Part shown: piece by piece, positions 53,293-63,038 of the stretch | Numbering within the stretch: the stretch's first letter is position 1 | Layout: every line of letters begins with the position of its first letter | Assembly: GCA_019114465.1 (NCBI GenBank) | Contig: DXFM01000005.1 | Span: 1 to 64,000 of the forward strand | Reading direction: 5' to 3' | DNA from: Candidatus Lachnoclostridium avicola | Lineage (GTDB): Bacteria > Bacillota > Clostridia > Lachnospirales > Lachnospiraceae | Length of the DNA: 64,000 nucleotides | The notes under the pieces: model-generated | Seen by the model: only the letters and a program-made list of their open reading frames with translations | Databases searched by the model: none | What the model was told of the DNA's origin: nothing | Made by a program: the position numbers and the translations under genes

Positions 53293-54273
53293 TTACTCTT
53301 CCTCCGGTTCCTCTTCGTCGCTTACCAGGAAGCAGCGCACCTGTCTTCCGTCTTCGGTTTCCACCAGCTTTGGCATATGCTCCCGGCATTTCTCCATGCA
53401 GTGATCACACCGGTCCGCGAAGGAGCAGCCCTTGGGCAGATGGGTGGGATCGGGCACGATGCCCTTGATCATGTAGAGGCGGTCCCGGTCCTCATCCAGC
53501 TTGGGGATGGAGTCCATCAGGCCTCTGGTGTAGGGATGGAGAGGCTTCGTAAAGAGCTGCATGACTGTGGCCTGTTCCACCACACGGCCGCAGTACATAA
53601 CCACAACCCGGTCCGCAGTCTCCGCCACCACGCCCAGATCGTGGGTGATGAGAAGGACTGCCATGCCCAGATCATTTCTCAGGCGGTTGATCAGGTCCAG
53701 AATCTGAGCCTGGATGGTCACGTCCAGAGCGGTGGTGGGCTCATCAGCGATGAGCAGCTCCGGATGGCAGGAAAGAGCCATGGCGATCATCACCCGCTGG
53801 CGCATACCGCCGGACATCTGATGGGGGTAGTCGTGGGCTCGCTTCTCCGGGTCCGGGATGCCCACCAGGTCCAGCATCTTCACGGAGCGCTTGTAGGCCT
53901 CCTCCTTGCTCACTTTTTCATGGGTCAGAATGTTCTCCATGATCTGATCCTTGATGCGGTAAACGGGATTTAAGGAGGTCATGGGCTCCTGGAAAATCAT
54001 GGAGATCCTGTCTCCCCGGATTTTTTCCATTTCCTTGTGATTCTTTTTCAGGAGATCCTCCCCGTTAAAGAGAATCTCTCCTCCGGACACCCGGCCGGGC
54101 TCCCGGATCAGTCCCATGATGGAGAGGGAGGTAACGCTCTTTCCGGAACCGGACTCTCCCACCACGGCCAGGATCTCTCCCTTGTCCACCTGGAAGCTGA
54201 CGCCGTTTACGGCCTTCACCGTTCCACGCTTAACTTTAAATTCTGTTTCCAGATTTTTTACTTCCAATAACAT
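53293..54273 (-). CDS. dppD: Di/oligopeptide ABC transporter ATPase DppD/OppD
   Basis: A 326-residue ABC ATPase, partner of DppF. Walker [12 protein letters not shown], signature [15 protein letters not shown], Walker [13 protein letters not shown], and C-terminal [14 protein letters not shown]. The two ATPases power import of peptides delivered by the binding proteins. Confidence 0.93.
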   Translation of the reverse strand: MLLEVKNLETEFKVKRGTVKAVNGVSFQVDKGEILAVVGESGSGKSVTSLSIMGLIREPGRVSGGEILFNGEDLLKKNHKEMEKIRGDRISMIFQEPMTSLNPVYRIKDQIMENILTHEKVSKEEAYKRSVKMLDLVGIPDPEKRAHDYPHQMSGGMRQRVMIAMALSCHPELLIADEPTTALDVTIQAQILDLINRLRNDLGMAVLLITHDLGVVAETADRVVVMYCGRVVEQATVMQLFTKPLHPYTRGLMDSIPKLDEDRDRLYMIKGIVPDPTHLPKGCSFADRCDHCMEKCREHMPKLVETEDGRQVRCFLVSDEEEPEEE

Positions 54274-54286
54274 GACGGCTTCCTCC

Positions 54287-55180
54287 TTATACTCGTTCTT
54301 TCGGATCCAGGGCGTCTCTTAAGCCGTCTCCGAACAGGTTGAAGGCCAGAACGGCCAGGGTGATGGCCAGTCCCGGGAAAATCAGAGTGTAGGGGGCAGA
54401 GAAAATATAGGTTCTCGCCCGTCCCAGCATGTCGCCCCACTCGGACATGGGAGGCTGCACGCCCATTCCCAAAAAGCCCAGGGCGGCCGTATCCAGGATG
54501 GCTGTGGAGATTCCCAGGGTGGCGCGGACCACGATGGAGGAAACCACGTTGGGCAGAATATGGCGGAAAATAATCCGTCCGTCAGAGTTGCCGATCACCT
54601 TTGCCGCAGCCACGTAGTCGTTCTCTTTTACTGAGAGAATGGAACTGCGGACGATGCGGGCGTACTCAGGGATGGAAACGGTTCCGATGGCGATAACCGC
54701 CTTGTCCAGTCCCTTGCCCAGAGCCGCCATCAGAGTGATGGCCAGCAGGATGGAGGGGATAGAGAGCATGATGTCCATACATCTCATGATGAAGCCGTCC
54801 ACCTTGCCGCCGAAATATCCGGCCACAGAGCCCAGGATCGTACCGATCACCAGGGAGAAGGCCACCGCGGACAGTCCCACCAGCAGGGAGACCTTCGTTC
54901 CGGAGAGCACTCTGGAGAAGATGTCCCTTCCCAGCTGATCCGTGCCGAACCAGTACTCCGCGCAGGGTTTTACAAAGGTGTGAGCCATGTCGGAATATTC
55001 TGGATCATAGGGAGCCAGAAGGTCCCCGAAGATAGCCAGGAAAATCAGCAGAATGATGACCACCAGTCCTGCCAGGGCCGCCTTATTTTTCTTTAAGGTG
55101 TCCCACATCACTTTTAACTGGGACTCCGGTTTCTCGATGACCTCTCCGGCCACTATTTCAGTACGTTTTTTCTTTGCCAT
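54287..55180 (-). CDS. dppC: Di/oligopeptide ABC transporter permease DppC/OppC
   Basis: A 297-residue inner permease with an N-terminal OppC_N segment, about six membrane helices and the EAA loop region ([23 protein letters not shown]). Lies 3 bases after dppB. Confidence 0.93.
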   Translation of the reverse strand: MAKKKRTEIVAGEVIEKPESQLKVMWDTLKKNKAALAGLVVIILLIFLAIFGDLLAPYDPEYSDMAHTFVKPCAEYWFGTDQLGRDIFSRVLSGTKVSLLVGLSAVAFSLVIGTILGSVAGYFGGKVDGFIMRCMDIMLSIPSILLAITLMAALGKGLDKAVIAIGTVSIPEYARIVRSSILSVKENDYVAAAKVIGNSDGRIIFRHILPNVVSSIVVRATLGISTAILDTAALGFLGMGVQPPMSEWGDMLGRARTYIFSAPYTLIFPGLAITLAVLAFNLFGDGLRDALDPKERV

Positions 55181-55183
55181 GGC

Positions 55184-56200
55184 TTACGCCTCCTTTCCTG
55201 AATATTTAATTCTGGGATCGAGGAAGGCGTATACCACGTCCACGATCAGGTTCATCAGAACAAAGATAACGGCGATCAGCAGAACCACGCCCTGCACCAC
55301 CGGGAAGTCTGACTTCATGATGCACTGCACAGTGTAGTTGCCGATGCCAGGCCAGGAGTATACGGACTCTGTCAGCACAGCTCCTCCCAGCAGGGATCCC
55401 AGCTGCAGACCGATGACCGTTGCCACCGGCAGCATGGCATTTCTCAGGGCATGGCGGCGGGTCACTTTCCCTTCAGGAACACCCTTCGCCCTTGCGGTGC
55501 GGATATAATCCTGATTTAAAGTCTCCAGCATGCTGGAACGAGTCATTCTCGCGATGATAGCCATGGAATACAGGCTTAAGGTCACGGCGGGCAGGACCAG
55601 ATGGCGGAGCACGTCTTTCAGCGCCTCCATGTCGCCCGCCAGAATGCTGTCAATGATCATAAATCCTGTCACAGTGTCCGGGCGCAGAGCCGGGTCCACG
55701 CGGCCTGTGGAGGGCAGCCAGTGAAGGGTGCCGGAGAACAGGATGATGAGCATGATGCCCAGCCAGAAAATGGGAATGGAAACTCCCACCAGGGAGAGCA
55801 GCATGCCTCCGTTGTCAAAGATGGAGTTTTTGTGGACGGCGGATATGACGCCCACCACGATTCCCAGCACGGAAGCCAGGATGATGGCCACAATGGCCAG
55901 CTCCACAGTGGCGGGGAACCGGGACATGATCTCGTCCACCACGGGAGTCTTAGTATAGTAGGAAGTGCCCAGGTCGCCGGTGAAAGCTCCCTTGATGAAA
56001 TCCACATACTGAACCACTACCGGGTCATTTAAGCCGTTGGCCTCTCTCCAGGCGTCCATGCTCTCCTGAGTGGCGTGCTGGCCCAGTACGATGGGGGCCG
56101 GATCGGGTGCGCAGACGCGCATCAGGAAAAATACGATCAGTGAAACCCCGAACAGTACCGGAATGAGCAGAAGCAGTCTCTTCACAATGTACTTTATCAT
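55184..56200 (-). CDS. dppB: Di/oligopeptide ABC transporter permease DppB/OppB
   Basis: A 338-residue permease with about six helices and the EAA loop (YIRTARAKGVPEGKVTRRHAL). First membrane gene after binding protein 2, from which it is separated by 202 bases with two hairpins. Confidence 0.93.
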   Translation of the reverse strand: MIKYIVKRLLLLIPVLFGVSLIVFFLMRVCAPDPAPIVLGQHATQESMDAWREANGLNDPVVVQYVDFIKGAFTGDLGTSYYTKTPVVDEIMSRFPATVELAIVAIILASVLGIVVGVISAVHKNSIFDNGGMLLSLVGVSIPIFWLGIMLIILFSGTLHWLPSTGRVDPALRPDTVTGFMIIDSILAGDMEALKDVLRHLVLPAVTLSLYSMAIIARMTRSSMLETLNQDYIRTARAKGVPEGKVTRRHALRNAMLPVATVIGLQLGSLLGGAVLTESVYSWPGIGNYTVQCIMKSDFPVVQGVVLLIAVIFVLMNLIVDVVYAFLDPRIKYSGKEA

Positions 56201-56279
56201 ATATTCTCAACCTTTCTTCTTATTGTTTTCATGGGGAACAATTCATTTCTGAACCGGTCATCCCCGTTCCGGCTCAGAA

Positions 56280-56366
56280 ACGGACTGTTCCCCCGGGAAA
56301 CAGTCCGTGCCATGTTTTTCATGTCCTTAAGACACCCATAAAGGGCAGATTACTCTGCCCTTATGG
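56280..56366. other. Two stem-loops between binding protein 2 and dppB
   Basis: Stem-loop A: ACGGACTGTT / AACAGTCCGT (56280-56289, 56299-56308). Stem-loop B: CCATAA-GGGCAGA / TCTGCCCTTATGG with a single bulge (56336-56366). Neither is followed by a T-run on the minus strand. Such stem-loops after a binding-protein gene commonly protect its mRNA 3' end and let it exceed permease levels. Confidence 0.6.
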
Positions 56367-56402
56367 TGAAAAGCCGGTGTTTATGTCTTTTTCGCTGTGC
56401 TC

Positions 56403-58058
56403 TCAGTTCTTGTAGGTGTGGCTGAGGAACGTATTGCCGGTCGGATGATAGATGAAGTTCTGTACGTTGCTTGCGTATGCAGCCAGGTTCTCCTGGTGGG
56501 AGATCAGCAGCCAGATATTCTCGTCGGCAACCTTCTGCTCCATCTCTGCGTAAGCGGCGTTTCTCTCGTCTCCGTTGGGAAGAGAAGCAGCGTCAGACAG
56601 CATCTGATTGAATTCCTCGTCGTGATACTGAGCTACGTTCATCTCAATGTCCTCAGAAGCCAGCAGGTTCAGGAAGTTGTCCGGGTCACCGTTGTCGCCG
56701 ATCCAGCCGTAGAGGCAGACATCGTAGTCGCCGGTTCCGATCTTCTCCTTATAAGTGGTCCAGTCATAGGCGTCGATGGTGCAGGTTACGCCCACCTTTG
56801 CCCAGTAGCCCTGAATTGCCTCTGCCAGGGTCTGACCGGTAGCAGTGTTGTAAGGTCTCGGGTTGGTGTATGCCAGCATGTGGATCTCAGTGATGCCTTT
56901 GTCAGCCAGAACCTGCTGAGCATCCTCCGGATCATACTGGGTCTGGGTCACGTCTGCGCTGTAGCCAGGTACGAAGGAAGGTAGAATGGAGGTAGCCTCC
57001 GTCGCATAGCCTCTGTAAAGGCTCTGAACCAGCTCCGGAACATTCACTGCCTCAGACAGAGCTCTTCTCACGTCCGGATCGTCCAGCTTCTGGGTGTTGT
57101 AAGCCATGTAGTTGATGTTCATACCCTCTGTCATGTTTAACAGACAGCCGGCAGCTGTGATCTGATCCACCACGTTGGCGTCAATGCCGTCGATGATGTC
57201 CACCTCGCCGTTGGTGAGAGCCACCACGCGGGCAGAGTTGTCGGAAATGGTGCGGAACACGATTTCCTTGGAAACGCCCTTGTCGCCCCAGTAGTCTTCA
57301 TTTCTCTCCAGCACAACAGCCTCGTTCTTGTCCCATCTCACGAACTTGTAGGGACCGGTTCCGCAGGGAGCCTCGTTTAAGTTGTTGCCGGCAGCCTCAC
57401 AGGCGGTGGGACTTACCATGGGAGCGCCCAGGGACATGGCCAGGTTGTTTAAGAAGGGAGTGCTGGCCTTGTTCAGAACGATCTCCACCGTGTAGTCATC
57501 GATGACGTTGCAGGCAGCCACGTCGCCGAACACGAAGTCTGCGTAGAGCATGTCGGAAGTCTTGTTCACGGTCTGACGGTCAATGTTGTACTTTACAGCC
57601 TCAGCATTGAAGTCTGTGCCGTCGTGGAACTTCACACCCTGTCTTAAATGGAAGGTGTAGGTTAAGCCGTCATCGCTGATATCCCAGGACTCTGCCAGGC
57701 AGGGCTCTACTTCGGTGTTGGAATCGCCGAACTTCGTCAGTCCCTCGTACATCTGCACGATGGGCTTGGAAGACTCGCCGTCGTCCACCAGAGCCGGATC
57801 CAGTCCTCTGGGATCCGCTCCCTGAGCGTATGTAAGGGTCTGCTCACGGTCCACATCTTCCGGAACCTCAGCGAACTCTGTCAGGTTCTCCGCTGCCTGC
57901 GCCGTCTGCGCCGCAGTCGTTTCTGTCTCGGCGCCTGCGCCCTCTTCAGAGGACTGAGCCGCCGTGGTGTCTGTTGTGGAACCGCTTCCGCCGCAGCCGG
58001 ATAATACAGCCGCAGTCATGGCGGTGCACAGCAGAACGCTGGCTAATTTCTTTTTCAT
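56403..58058 (-). CDS. ABC transporter peptide-binding lipoprotein (copy 2)
   Basis: A 551-residue family 5 solute-binding protein. Lipobox AAVLSGCGGSG, Thr/Glu/Ala tether, then the binding fold. Long identical blocks are shared with copy 1 (for example CLAESWD, TASGQ-like NTATGQTLAEAIQGYWAKVG, NGDERNA), so one arose by duplication. AAAAGGAGG precedes the ATG at 58058. It is the first gene of the uptake operon. Confidence 0.92.
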   Translation of the reverse strand: MKKKLASVLLCTAMTAAVLSGCGGSGSTTDTTAAQSSEEGAGAETETTAAQTAQAAENLTEFAEVPEDVDREQTLTYAQGADPRGLDPALVDDGESSKPIVQMYEGLTKFGDSNTEVEPCLAESWDISDDGLTYTFHLRQGVKFHDGTDFNAEAVKYNIDRQTVNKTSDMLYADFVFGDVAACNVIDDYTVEIVLNKASTPFLNNLAMSLGAPMVSPTACEAAGNNLNEAPCGTGPYKFVRWDKNEAVVLERNEDYWGDKGVSKEIVFRTISDNSARVVALTNGEVDIIDGIDANVVDQITAAGCLLNMTEGMNINYMAYNTQKLDDPDVRRALSEAVNVPELVQSLYRGYATEATSILPSFVPGYSADVTQTQYDPEDAQQVLADKGITEIHMLAYTNPRPYNTATGQTLAEAIQGYWAKVGVTCTIDAYDWTTYKEKIGTGDYDVCLYGWIGDNGDPDNFLNLLASEDIEMNVAQYHDEEFNQMLSDAASLPNGDERNAAYAEMEQKVADENIWLLISHQENLAAYASNVQNFIYHPTGNTFLSHTYKN

Positions 58059-58161
58059 AATAGCTCCTCCTTTTCCTATTTCCATTCCCGACCAGGAAAC
58101 ATTTGGCTTTCACTTTAGTCAGCTAATAAGCCAATGCACCGAATCTGCAATGTTGATGCTG

Positions 58162-58190
58162 ATTATAGCCCGAAATTGAATAAATTACAA
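58162..58190 (-). promoter_or_regulatory. Sigma-A promoter of the peptide-uptake operon
   Basis: On the minus strand TTGTAA (58185-58190), 17 bases, TATAAT (58162-58167), about 104 bases before the ATG of binding protein 2. No sigma-54 element was found here, so the uptake operon appears housekeeping-driven. The rest of the 266-base gap to proA holds nothing else recognisable. Confidence 0.65.
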
Positions 58191-58324
58191 CTATTTTTTA
58201 CAAAAATCTGTTTTTTTTGTATAAACAAACAAGTTCAATTTCTGTTTCCCGCGTGATTTCGGCGTTTTTTCGGTGAGTGCAGATGTACGCGTGGAAAAGA
58301 CAGGCACAAGTGGAAATCTCCCCC

Positions 58325-59569
58325 TTAAGGGCGAACCTGTCCGTTTCCGTAGATGATGTATTTGGTGGTGGTCAGTTCCCGCAGACCCATGGGGCCTCTG
58401 GCATGAAGTTTCTGGGTGCTGATGCCGATCTCCGCCCCGAATCCAAACTCTGCTCCGTCGGTAAAACGGGTGGAGGCGTTTACATAGACGGCCGCCGCGT
58501 CCACCTCGTCCAGAAAACGCTGGGCATTGGCGTAATCCTTTGTGATAATGGCCTCAGAATGGCCGGTTCCGTAGCGGTTGATGTGGGCGATGGCCTCGTC
58601 CAGGCTGTCCACCTGTTTCAGGGAAATGATATAATCTAAGTATTCCGTCCCCCAGTCCTCTTCCGTGGCTGGCACCAGGCCGTCCACCATGCGGCAGCTG
58701 TCTTCGTCTCCCCGGATCTCCACCTGCTTTTCGTCCAGGCGCTGTTTTAACAGAGGCAGGAACTGCTCTGCAATGGACTTGTGGACCAGAAGGGATTCGC
58801 AGGCGTTGCAGACGCCGATCCTCTGGGTCTTGGCGTTGTAGATAATGTCCAGGGCCATGGAAAAATCCGCTGTGGCGTCCACGTAGATGTGGCAGTTGCC
58901 AGTCCCTGTCTCAATGACGGGAACGGTGCTGTTTTCCACCACCGTGCGGATCAGGCCGGCGCTGCCCCTGGGAATGAGGACGTCCACATACTGGTTCAGC
59001 CGCATGAGGGCCTTTGCACTGTCTCTGCTGGTGTCGGAGATGAGCTGAACGGCGTCCGCCGGCAGCCCTGCCTGCTGGAGTCCCTTTTGAATAGCCTCCA
59101 CGATGGCCATATTGGAGCGGATGGCGTCGCTCCCGCCCCTTAAAATTACTGCGTTTCCAGATTTGAAGCAGAGGCCGAAGGCATCCGCCGTCACGTTTGG
59201 CCGGGCCTCATAGATAATGGCGATCACTCCCAGCGGTACTCTCTTTTTGCCGATGAGAAGGCCGTTTGGCCGACGCTTCATGGACTCCACCTCACCGATG
59301 GGATCCTCCAGGGCAGCCACATCCTTCAGGCCCCCTGCCATGGACGCCACCCGGGCGGGAGTCAGGCGCAGGCGGTCCACCAGGCCGGGATTCATCCCTT
59401 TCTCCTCCGCTGCCTTCACATCCTCTTCATTGGCGGCCAGGATCTGTTTCTCTGCCGCCATCAGGGCTTCCGCCGCGCTGAGAAGGCCGGCGTTCTTCTC
59501 ATTTACCCCCAGCTTTCCCAGAAAATGGGACACTTCCTTTGCCTTTGCTCCAATTTCAGTCAGATTCAT
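58325..59569 (-). CDS. proA: Gamma-glutamyl phosphate reductase
   Basis: A 414-residue aldehyde-dehydrogenase-fold enzyme, second step of proline synthesis, reducing gamma-glutamyl phosphate with NADPH. Catalytic Cys lies in [15 protein letters not shown]; substrate/cofactor motifs [15 protein letters not shown] and [15 protein letters not shown] are canonical. Separated from proB by the cyclo-ligase and DUF896 genes but in the same orientation. Confidence 0.96.
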   Translation of the reverse strand: MNLTEIGAKAKEVSHFLGKLGVNEKNAGLLSAAEALMAAEKQILAANEEDVKAAEEKGMNPGLVDRLRLTPARVASMAGGLKDVAALEDPIGEVESMKRRPNGLLIGKKRVPLGVIAIIYEARPNVTADAFGLCFKSGNAVILRGGSDAIRSNMAIVEAIQKGLQQAGLPADAVQLISDTSRDSAKALMRLNQYVDVLIPRGSAGLIRTVVENSTVPVIETGTGNCHIYVDATADFSMALDIIYNAKTQRIGVCNACESLLVHKSIAEQFLPLLKQRLDEKQVEIRGDEDSCRMVDGLVPATEEDWGTEYLDYIISLKQVDSLDEAIAHINRYGTGHSEAIITKDYANAQRFLDEVDAAAVYVNASTRFTDGAEFGFGAEIGISTQKLHARGPMGLRELTTTKYIIYGNGQVRP

Positions 59570-59588
59570 GGTAAACTCCCCTTTCTTA

Positions 59589-60212
59589 TTATAATGTTAT
59601 ATTATGAGTGATGGTCTTCTTCCCCGCGGTCCCGGCTCCCTCCGCTTCTCCCCTTTTCCGGTGGAAGCTGTGGATCCGGCATTCGGTGACGACCAAATCC
59701 ATAGGGCGGTCGTGGGCGTCCAGGGCCAGCGGTTCTTCTGTGATCTGCCATTCAAAGCAGAAACCGACGGCGGGGTGATCCGGCTCCTCCGCGAAAAAAC
59801 GGTCGTAGTATCCGGCTCCGTATCCCGCCCGTCCCCCTTCCAGGTCGAAGGCCAGGCCCGGGGTAATCACCGGCGCTTCCGGCCAGAAAACCGGCCGGCC
59901 GGTGCCTTCCGGTTCCCGGATGCCCATGGCCCCGGGAGTCAGTCCATCCATGGAACGGATCTCATAAAAATCCATGCGGTCTCCCCTCACCTTCGGAAAC
60001 GCGGTGCGGATTCCGGCATCCCACAGTCTGCGGACCAGCTCATCCGTGCCCATTTCCCCGGGAAGATCCGCATAGCACAATACCCGGTCCTCCCCTTTCA
60101 GAAGGGAAATCATCCGCTCAGCCCCTGCCCGGCTTTTTTCTTCTTTCTGTCCGGGCGTCATCTGTTTTCTCCTCAGGCGGGCATCCCTGCGGGCTTCTTC
60201 CTTGCTCTTCAT
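59589..60212 (-). CDS. 5-formyltetrahydrofolate cyclo-ligase
   Basis: A 207-residue MTHFS-family enzyme converting 5-formyl-THF to 5,10-methenyl-THF with ATP. N-terminal basic motif [12 protein letters not shown], and C-terminal [22 protein letters not shown] with [10 protein letters not shown] typical of the family. The C-terminal about 25 residues form a variable tail. Confidence 0.9.
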   Translation of the reverse strand: MKSKEEARRDARLRRKQMTPGQKEEKSRAGAERMISLLKGEDRVLCYADLPGEMGTDELVRRLWDAGIRTAFPKVRGDRMDFYEIRSMDGLTPGAMGIREPEGTGRPVFWPEAPVITPGLAFDLEGGRAGYGAGYYDRFFAEEPDHPAVGFCFEWQITEEPLALDAHDRPMDLVVTECRIHSFHRKRGEAEGAGTAGKKTITHNITL

Positions 60213-60214
60213 AA

Positions 60215-60436
60215 CTATACGTCTTTGACTCCGCCGAACTTTTTGCCCAGATCGGTGATGGAGCCGTCCTTTTCCACAATGGATATGTTGTTTAAATGGC
60301 CTCTCAGGCTCTCCCGGATAGCAGTCACATATTCTTTTCGCAGTCTGGCCTGCTCCTCTTTCTCTTCCTCCGTCAGGCCCACGGCCTGGGCTTTGTGGTA
60401 CAGGGTGTTGATGCGGTCGATGTCTTCCTGTCTCAT
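60215..60436 (-). CDS. DUF896 family small protein
   Basis: A 73-residue protein, MRQEDIDRINTLYHKAQAVGL..., matching DUF896 (B. subtilis YnzC type): a helical hairpin (INTLYHKAQ, LTEEEKEEQARLRKEYV). Function unknown. AGGGAGGAACTGAC precedes the ATG at 60436; the longer frame to 60739 is an antisense-composition shadow of proB. Two bases before the cyclo-ligase gene. Confidence 0.88.
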   Translation of the reverse strand: MRQEDIDRINTLYHKAQAVGLTEEEKEEQARLRKEYVTAIRESLRGHLNNISIVEKDGSITDLGKKFGGVKDV

Positions 60437-60489
60437 GTCAGTTCCTCCCTTTTTCGCGTATGTATTTGGCGCAGGATCGCTTCCTGCCG

Positions 60490-61341
60490 TCAATATTCGT
60501 TGGTCACATAGTGGATCAGATCGAAATCCAGGTTTTCGTGGGCAAGAAACAGGGTGCCTCTCTCCTCCCCGGCCACGATCTCCTCCACGATCTCCACCGA
60601 CTCTCCGTTGGCGATCACCATGTCGCTTCCCGCGTCCGTGGCGATTCTGGCTGCGGCCAGCTTGGCCGCCATGCCTCCCGTTCCCACGTCGCTTCCGGTG
60701 CTCTCCTTTCCCATTCCCATGAGTTCCGGGGTGATCCACTCCACCAGGCTGATAAACTTCGCCTCCGGGTTTTTCTTCGGATCGTCGGAGTACAGCCCGT
60801 CGATGTCGGAGAGGAGAATCAGCAGGTCAGCGCCGATCAGGGCCGCCACGATGGCGGAAAGCCGGTCGTTGTCGCCGAACTGGATCTCGTGGGTAGACAC
60901 GGTGTCGTTTTCATTGACGATGGGGATGGTCCCCAGCTTCAGAAGCTCGTCGAAGGTGTTCTGGGCATTGTACCGGGAGTCGTCCACAATAATGGTGTTT
61001 TTGGTGAGAAGGACCTGGGCAGCCGTCTGATTGTATTCGGAAAACAGCTTCTGGTACACCATCATCAGCCGGGCCTGACCGACGGCGGCGTAGGCCTGTT
61101 TCTCGGACACAGTCTCCGGCCGCTTCCGGTTTCCCAGGGCCTGCCGCCCGGCGGCGATGGCTCCGGAGGATACCAGCACCACCTCTTTTCCCTGTCCCTT
61201 TAAGTCAGAGATGACCCGGACCAGCTTTTCAATCTTCATCAGATTTAAGTCTCCCGTCTCTTTGTGGGTCAGAGAGGAAGAACCGATCTTGATGACGATC
61301 CGCTTTTTGTCTTTCATGTGTTCTTTTCTCAGGTTGTTCAT
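60490..61341 (-). CDS. proB: Glutamate 5-kinase, PUA-less short form
   Basis: A 283-residue amino-acid kinase making gamma-glutamyl phosphate, the first step to proline. VIKIGSSSLT (ATP/phosphate), VSSGAIAAGRQAL, NENDTVS and GTGGMAAKLAAARIA are canonical. It ends near residue 283 where longer ProB proteins continue with a PUA domain; the short form is normal for many Clostridia. AAGGAGAAACC precedes the ATG at 61341, 4 bases inside the end of the upstream FAD gene. Confidence 0.95.
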   Translation of the reverse strand: MNNLRKEHMKDKKRIVIKIGSSSLTHKETGDLNLMKIEKLVRVISDLKGQGKEVVLVSSGAIAAGRQALGNRKRPETVSEKQAYAAVGQARLMMVYQKLFSEYNQTAAQVLLTKNTIIVDDSRYNAQNTFDELLKLGTIPIVNENDTVSTHEIQFGDNDRLSAIVAALIGADLLILLSDIDGLYSDDPKKNPEAKFISLVEWITPELMGMGKESTGSDVGTGGMAAKLAAARIATDAGSDMVIANGESVEIVEEIVAGEERGTLFLAHENLDFDLIHYVTNEY

Positions 61342-63038
61342 GGTTTCTCCTTGTCGCTGTCTGAATTCTGTAATATTTTTGGGGCCTTTAATGGCTCCGG
61401 GACCCTTTCTCCGGGCGCCATGGCCGGGGCCGGCCCGCCGCCTTCGCTGCCGGGAACCCCATAGCGGGAGGCGATTTCCTCCGCCACCCGGATGCCGTCC
61501 ATGGCCGCGGAGGTGATTCCCCCCGCGTAGCCGGCTCCCTCCCCGCAGGGGAAAAGGCCCTTCACGGCGCTCTCCAAATGTTCGTCCCTGGGGATGCGCA
61601 CCGGGGAGGAGGTGCGGCTCTCCACCCCGGCCAGTATGGCGTCCGAGCGGTCAAAGCCGGCAATCTTTCTGCCGAAAGCATCCACTCCCTCGACCAGAGC
61701 CTCTGAGAGAGTCTCCCCCAGAACGGAGCGGAGGTCTGCGAAGGCGTAGTCTCCCTTCATACAGGGGAGGACCTCCCCGAACGCCCGGCTCTCCCGGTTC
61801 TCCTTAAAATTTCCGTAAAGCTGCAGGGGAATTTTTCCGCCTCCCAGATCGTAGGCCTTCGTTTCCAGCCTCCGCTGAAATTCCACCCCGGCCAGGGGAC
61901 CGTCTCCGCCGAAGTCCTCCGGCGTCACGGTGACGATCAGGGCGCTGTTGGCATTTTTTCCGTCTCTGGCGTGATAGCTCATGCCGTTGACCGCCAGCCG
62001 CCCCTCCTCCGAGGAGGCGTTGACCACGTAGCCGCCGGGACACATGCAGAAGGAGTAGACTCCCCGTCCCGTTTTTGTCTGATGAGTCAGCTTGTAGCTG
62101 GCGGGGCCCAGGATCTCAGCCCCCTTCGGGCCGTACTGGGAGAGGTCGATCATGGTCTGGGGGTGCTGGATGCGCAGTCCCACGGCAAAGGGCTTCGGCT
62201 CCATGGGAATGCCCTGGCTGTTTAGAGAATAGAAAGTATCCCGGGCGCTGTGGCCGATGGCCAGTACAATGGCCGGGGAGGAAATGGCTTCCCCGCTTTT
62301 TAGGAGTACTCCCTCCGCCTGCCCGTTCCGAAGAATCAGGCCGGTGACCTGGCTGGAAAAACGCACCTCGCCCCCCAGCCTTTGGATCTCCTCCCTCATG
62401 GAGCGGACGATCCCGTACAGCACATCCGTGCCGATATGGGGCTTGGCCTGGTAGAGGATGGCGGGATCCGCCCCGAATTCCACAAAAGTCTCCAGTACTT
62501 TCCGGTTTCGTCCCGTTTTATCCTTTACCAGAGTATTCAGCTTGCCGTCGGAAAAGGTACCGGCTCCCCCCTCCCCGAACTGCACATTGGAATTCGGATC
62601 CAGGGGACCTCCCGCCCAGAAGGCGGCCACCTTCCGGCTCCGCTCCTCCACCGCTTCTCCCCGCTCCAGAATCAGGGGACGGTATCCGGCCCTGGCCAGC
62701 ATCAGGCCGCAGAACAGTCCTGCCGGCCCTTCTCCCACGATCACCGGACGCTCCTTTAACGGGGCAGAACCGGAAGGTGGGAAACGGTAGGGTTGCTCCC
62801 GGCACAGGGCCACATTCTGGTTTCTGGCGCGCTTTACGGTCTGCTCTTCCCGGCCGGTTTTCACATCTATGGTATAAATATACAAAAGTTCTTCTTTCTT
62901 TCTGGCATCCACCGATTGGCGGACAATCTGCCAGTTTTTTACCTGGGACATGGGGATCCGCAGGGTCTTTTCAATCTTTTTTTCCAGATCCTCCCTGGAA
63001 TGGTCCACAGGGAGCTTCAGCTGACTGATTCGGATCAC
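61338..63038 (-). CDS. FAD-dependent oxidoreductase (long, NAD(P)/FAD type)
   Basis: A 566-residue flavoprotein common as a hypothetical in Clostridia. N-terminal about 90-residue ferredoxin-like region (IRISQLKLPVDHSREDLEKKIEK...), then the dinucleotide motif VGEGPAGLFCGLMLARAG, NSNVQFGEGGAGTFSDGKLN, and C-terminal FPCGEGAGYAGGITSAAMDGI. Substrate unknown. A GTG start at 63038 is chosen: AGGAGG lies 9 bases before it, and the upstream part of the frame is a shadow of the next gene. Overlaps both neighbours by 4 bases. Confidence 0.85.
   Translation of the reverse strand: MIRISQLKLPVDHSREDLEKKIEKTLRIPMSQVKNWQIVRQSVDARKKEELLYIYTIDVKTGREEQTVKRARNQNVALCREQPYRFPPSGSAPLKERPVIVGEGPAGLFCGLMLARAGYRPLILERGEAVEERSRKVAAFWAGGPLDPNSNVQFGEGGAGTFSDGKLNTLVKDKTGRNRKVLETFVEFGADPAILYQAKPHIGTDVLYGIVRSMREEIQRLGGEVRFSSQVTGLILRNGQAEGVLLKSGEAISSPAIVLAIGHSARDTFYSLNSQGIPMEPKPFAVGLRIQHPQTMIDLSQYGPKGAEILGPASYKLTHQTKTGRGVYSFCMCPGGYVVNASSEEGRLAVNGMSYHARDGKNANSALIVTVTPEDFGGDGPLAGVEFQRRLETKAYDLGGGKIPLQLYGNFKENRESRAFGEVLPCMKGDYAFADLRSVLGETLSEALVEGVDAFGRKIAGFDRSDAILAGVESRTSSPVRIPRDEHLESAVKGLFPCGEGAGYAGGITSAAMDGIRVAEEIASRYGVPGSEGGGPAPAMAPGERVPEPLKAPKILQNSDSDKEKP

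Noticed and set aside
56201-56402. Sigma-54 promoter before dppB (TGGCAC at about 56308-56313)
   Set aside because: No TTGC at the required distance; the GG-N10-GC spacing is not met.
60437-60739. N-terminal extension of the DUF896 protein
   Set aside because: Arg/Gly-rich shadow of proB; the 73-residue start has a strong ribosome binding site and the family length.
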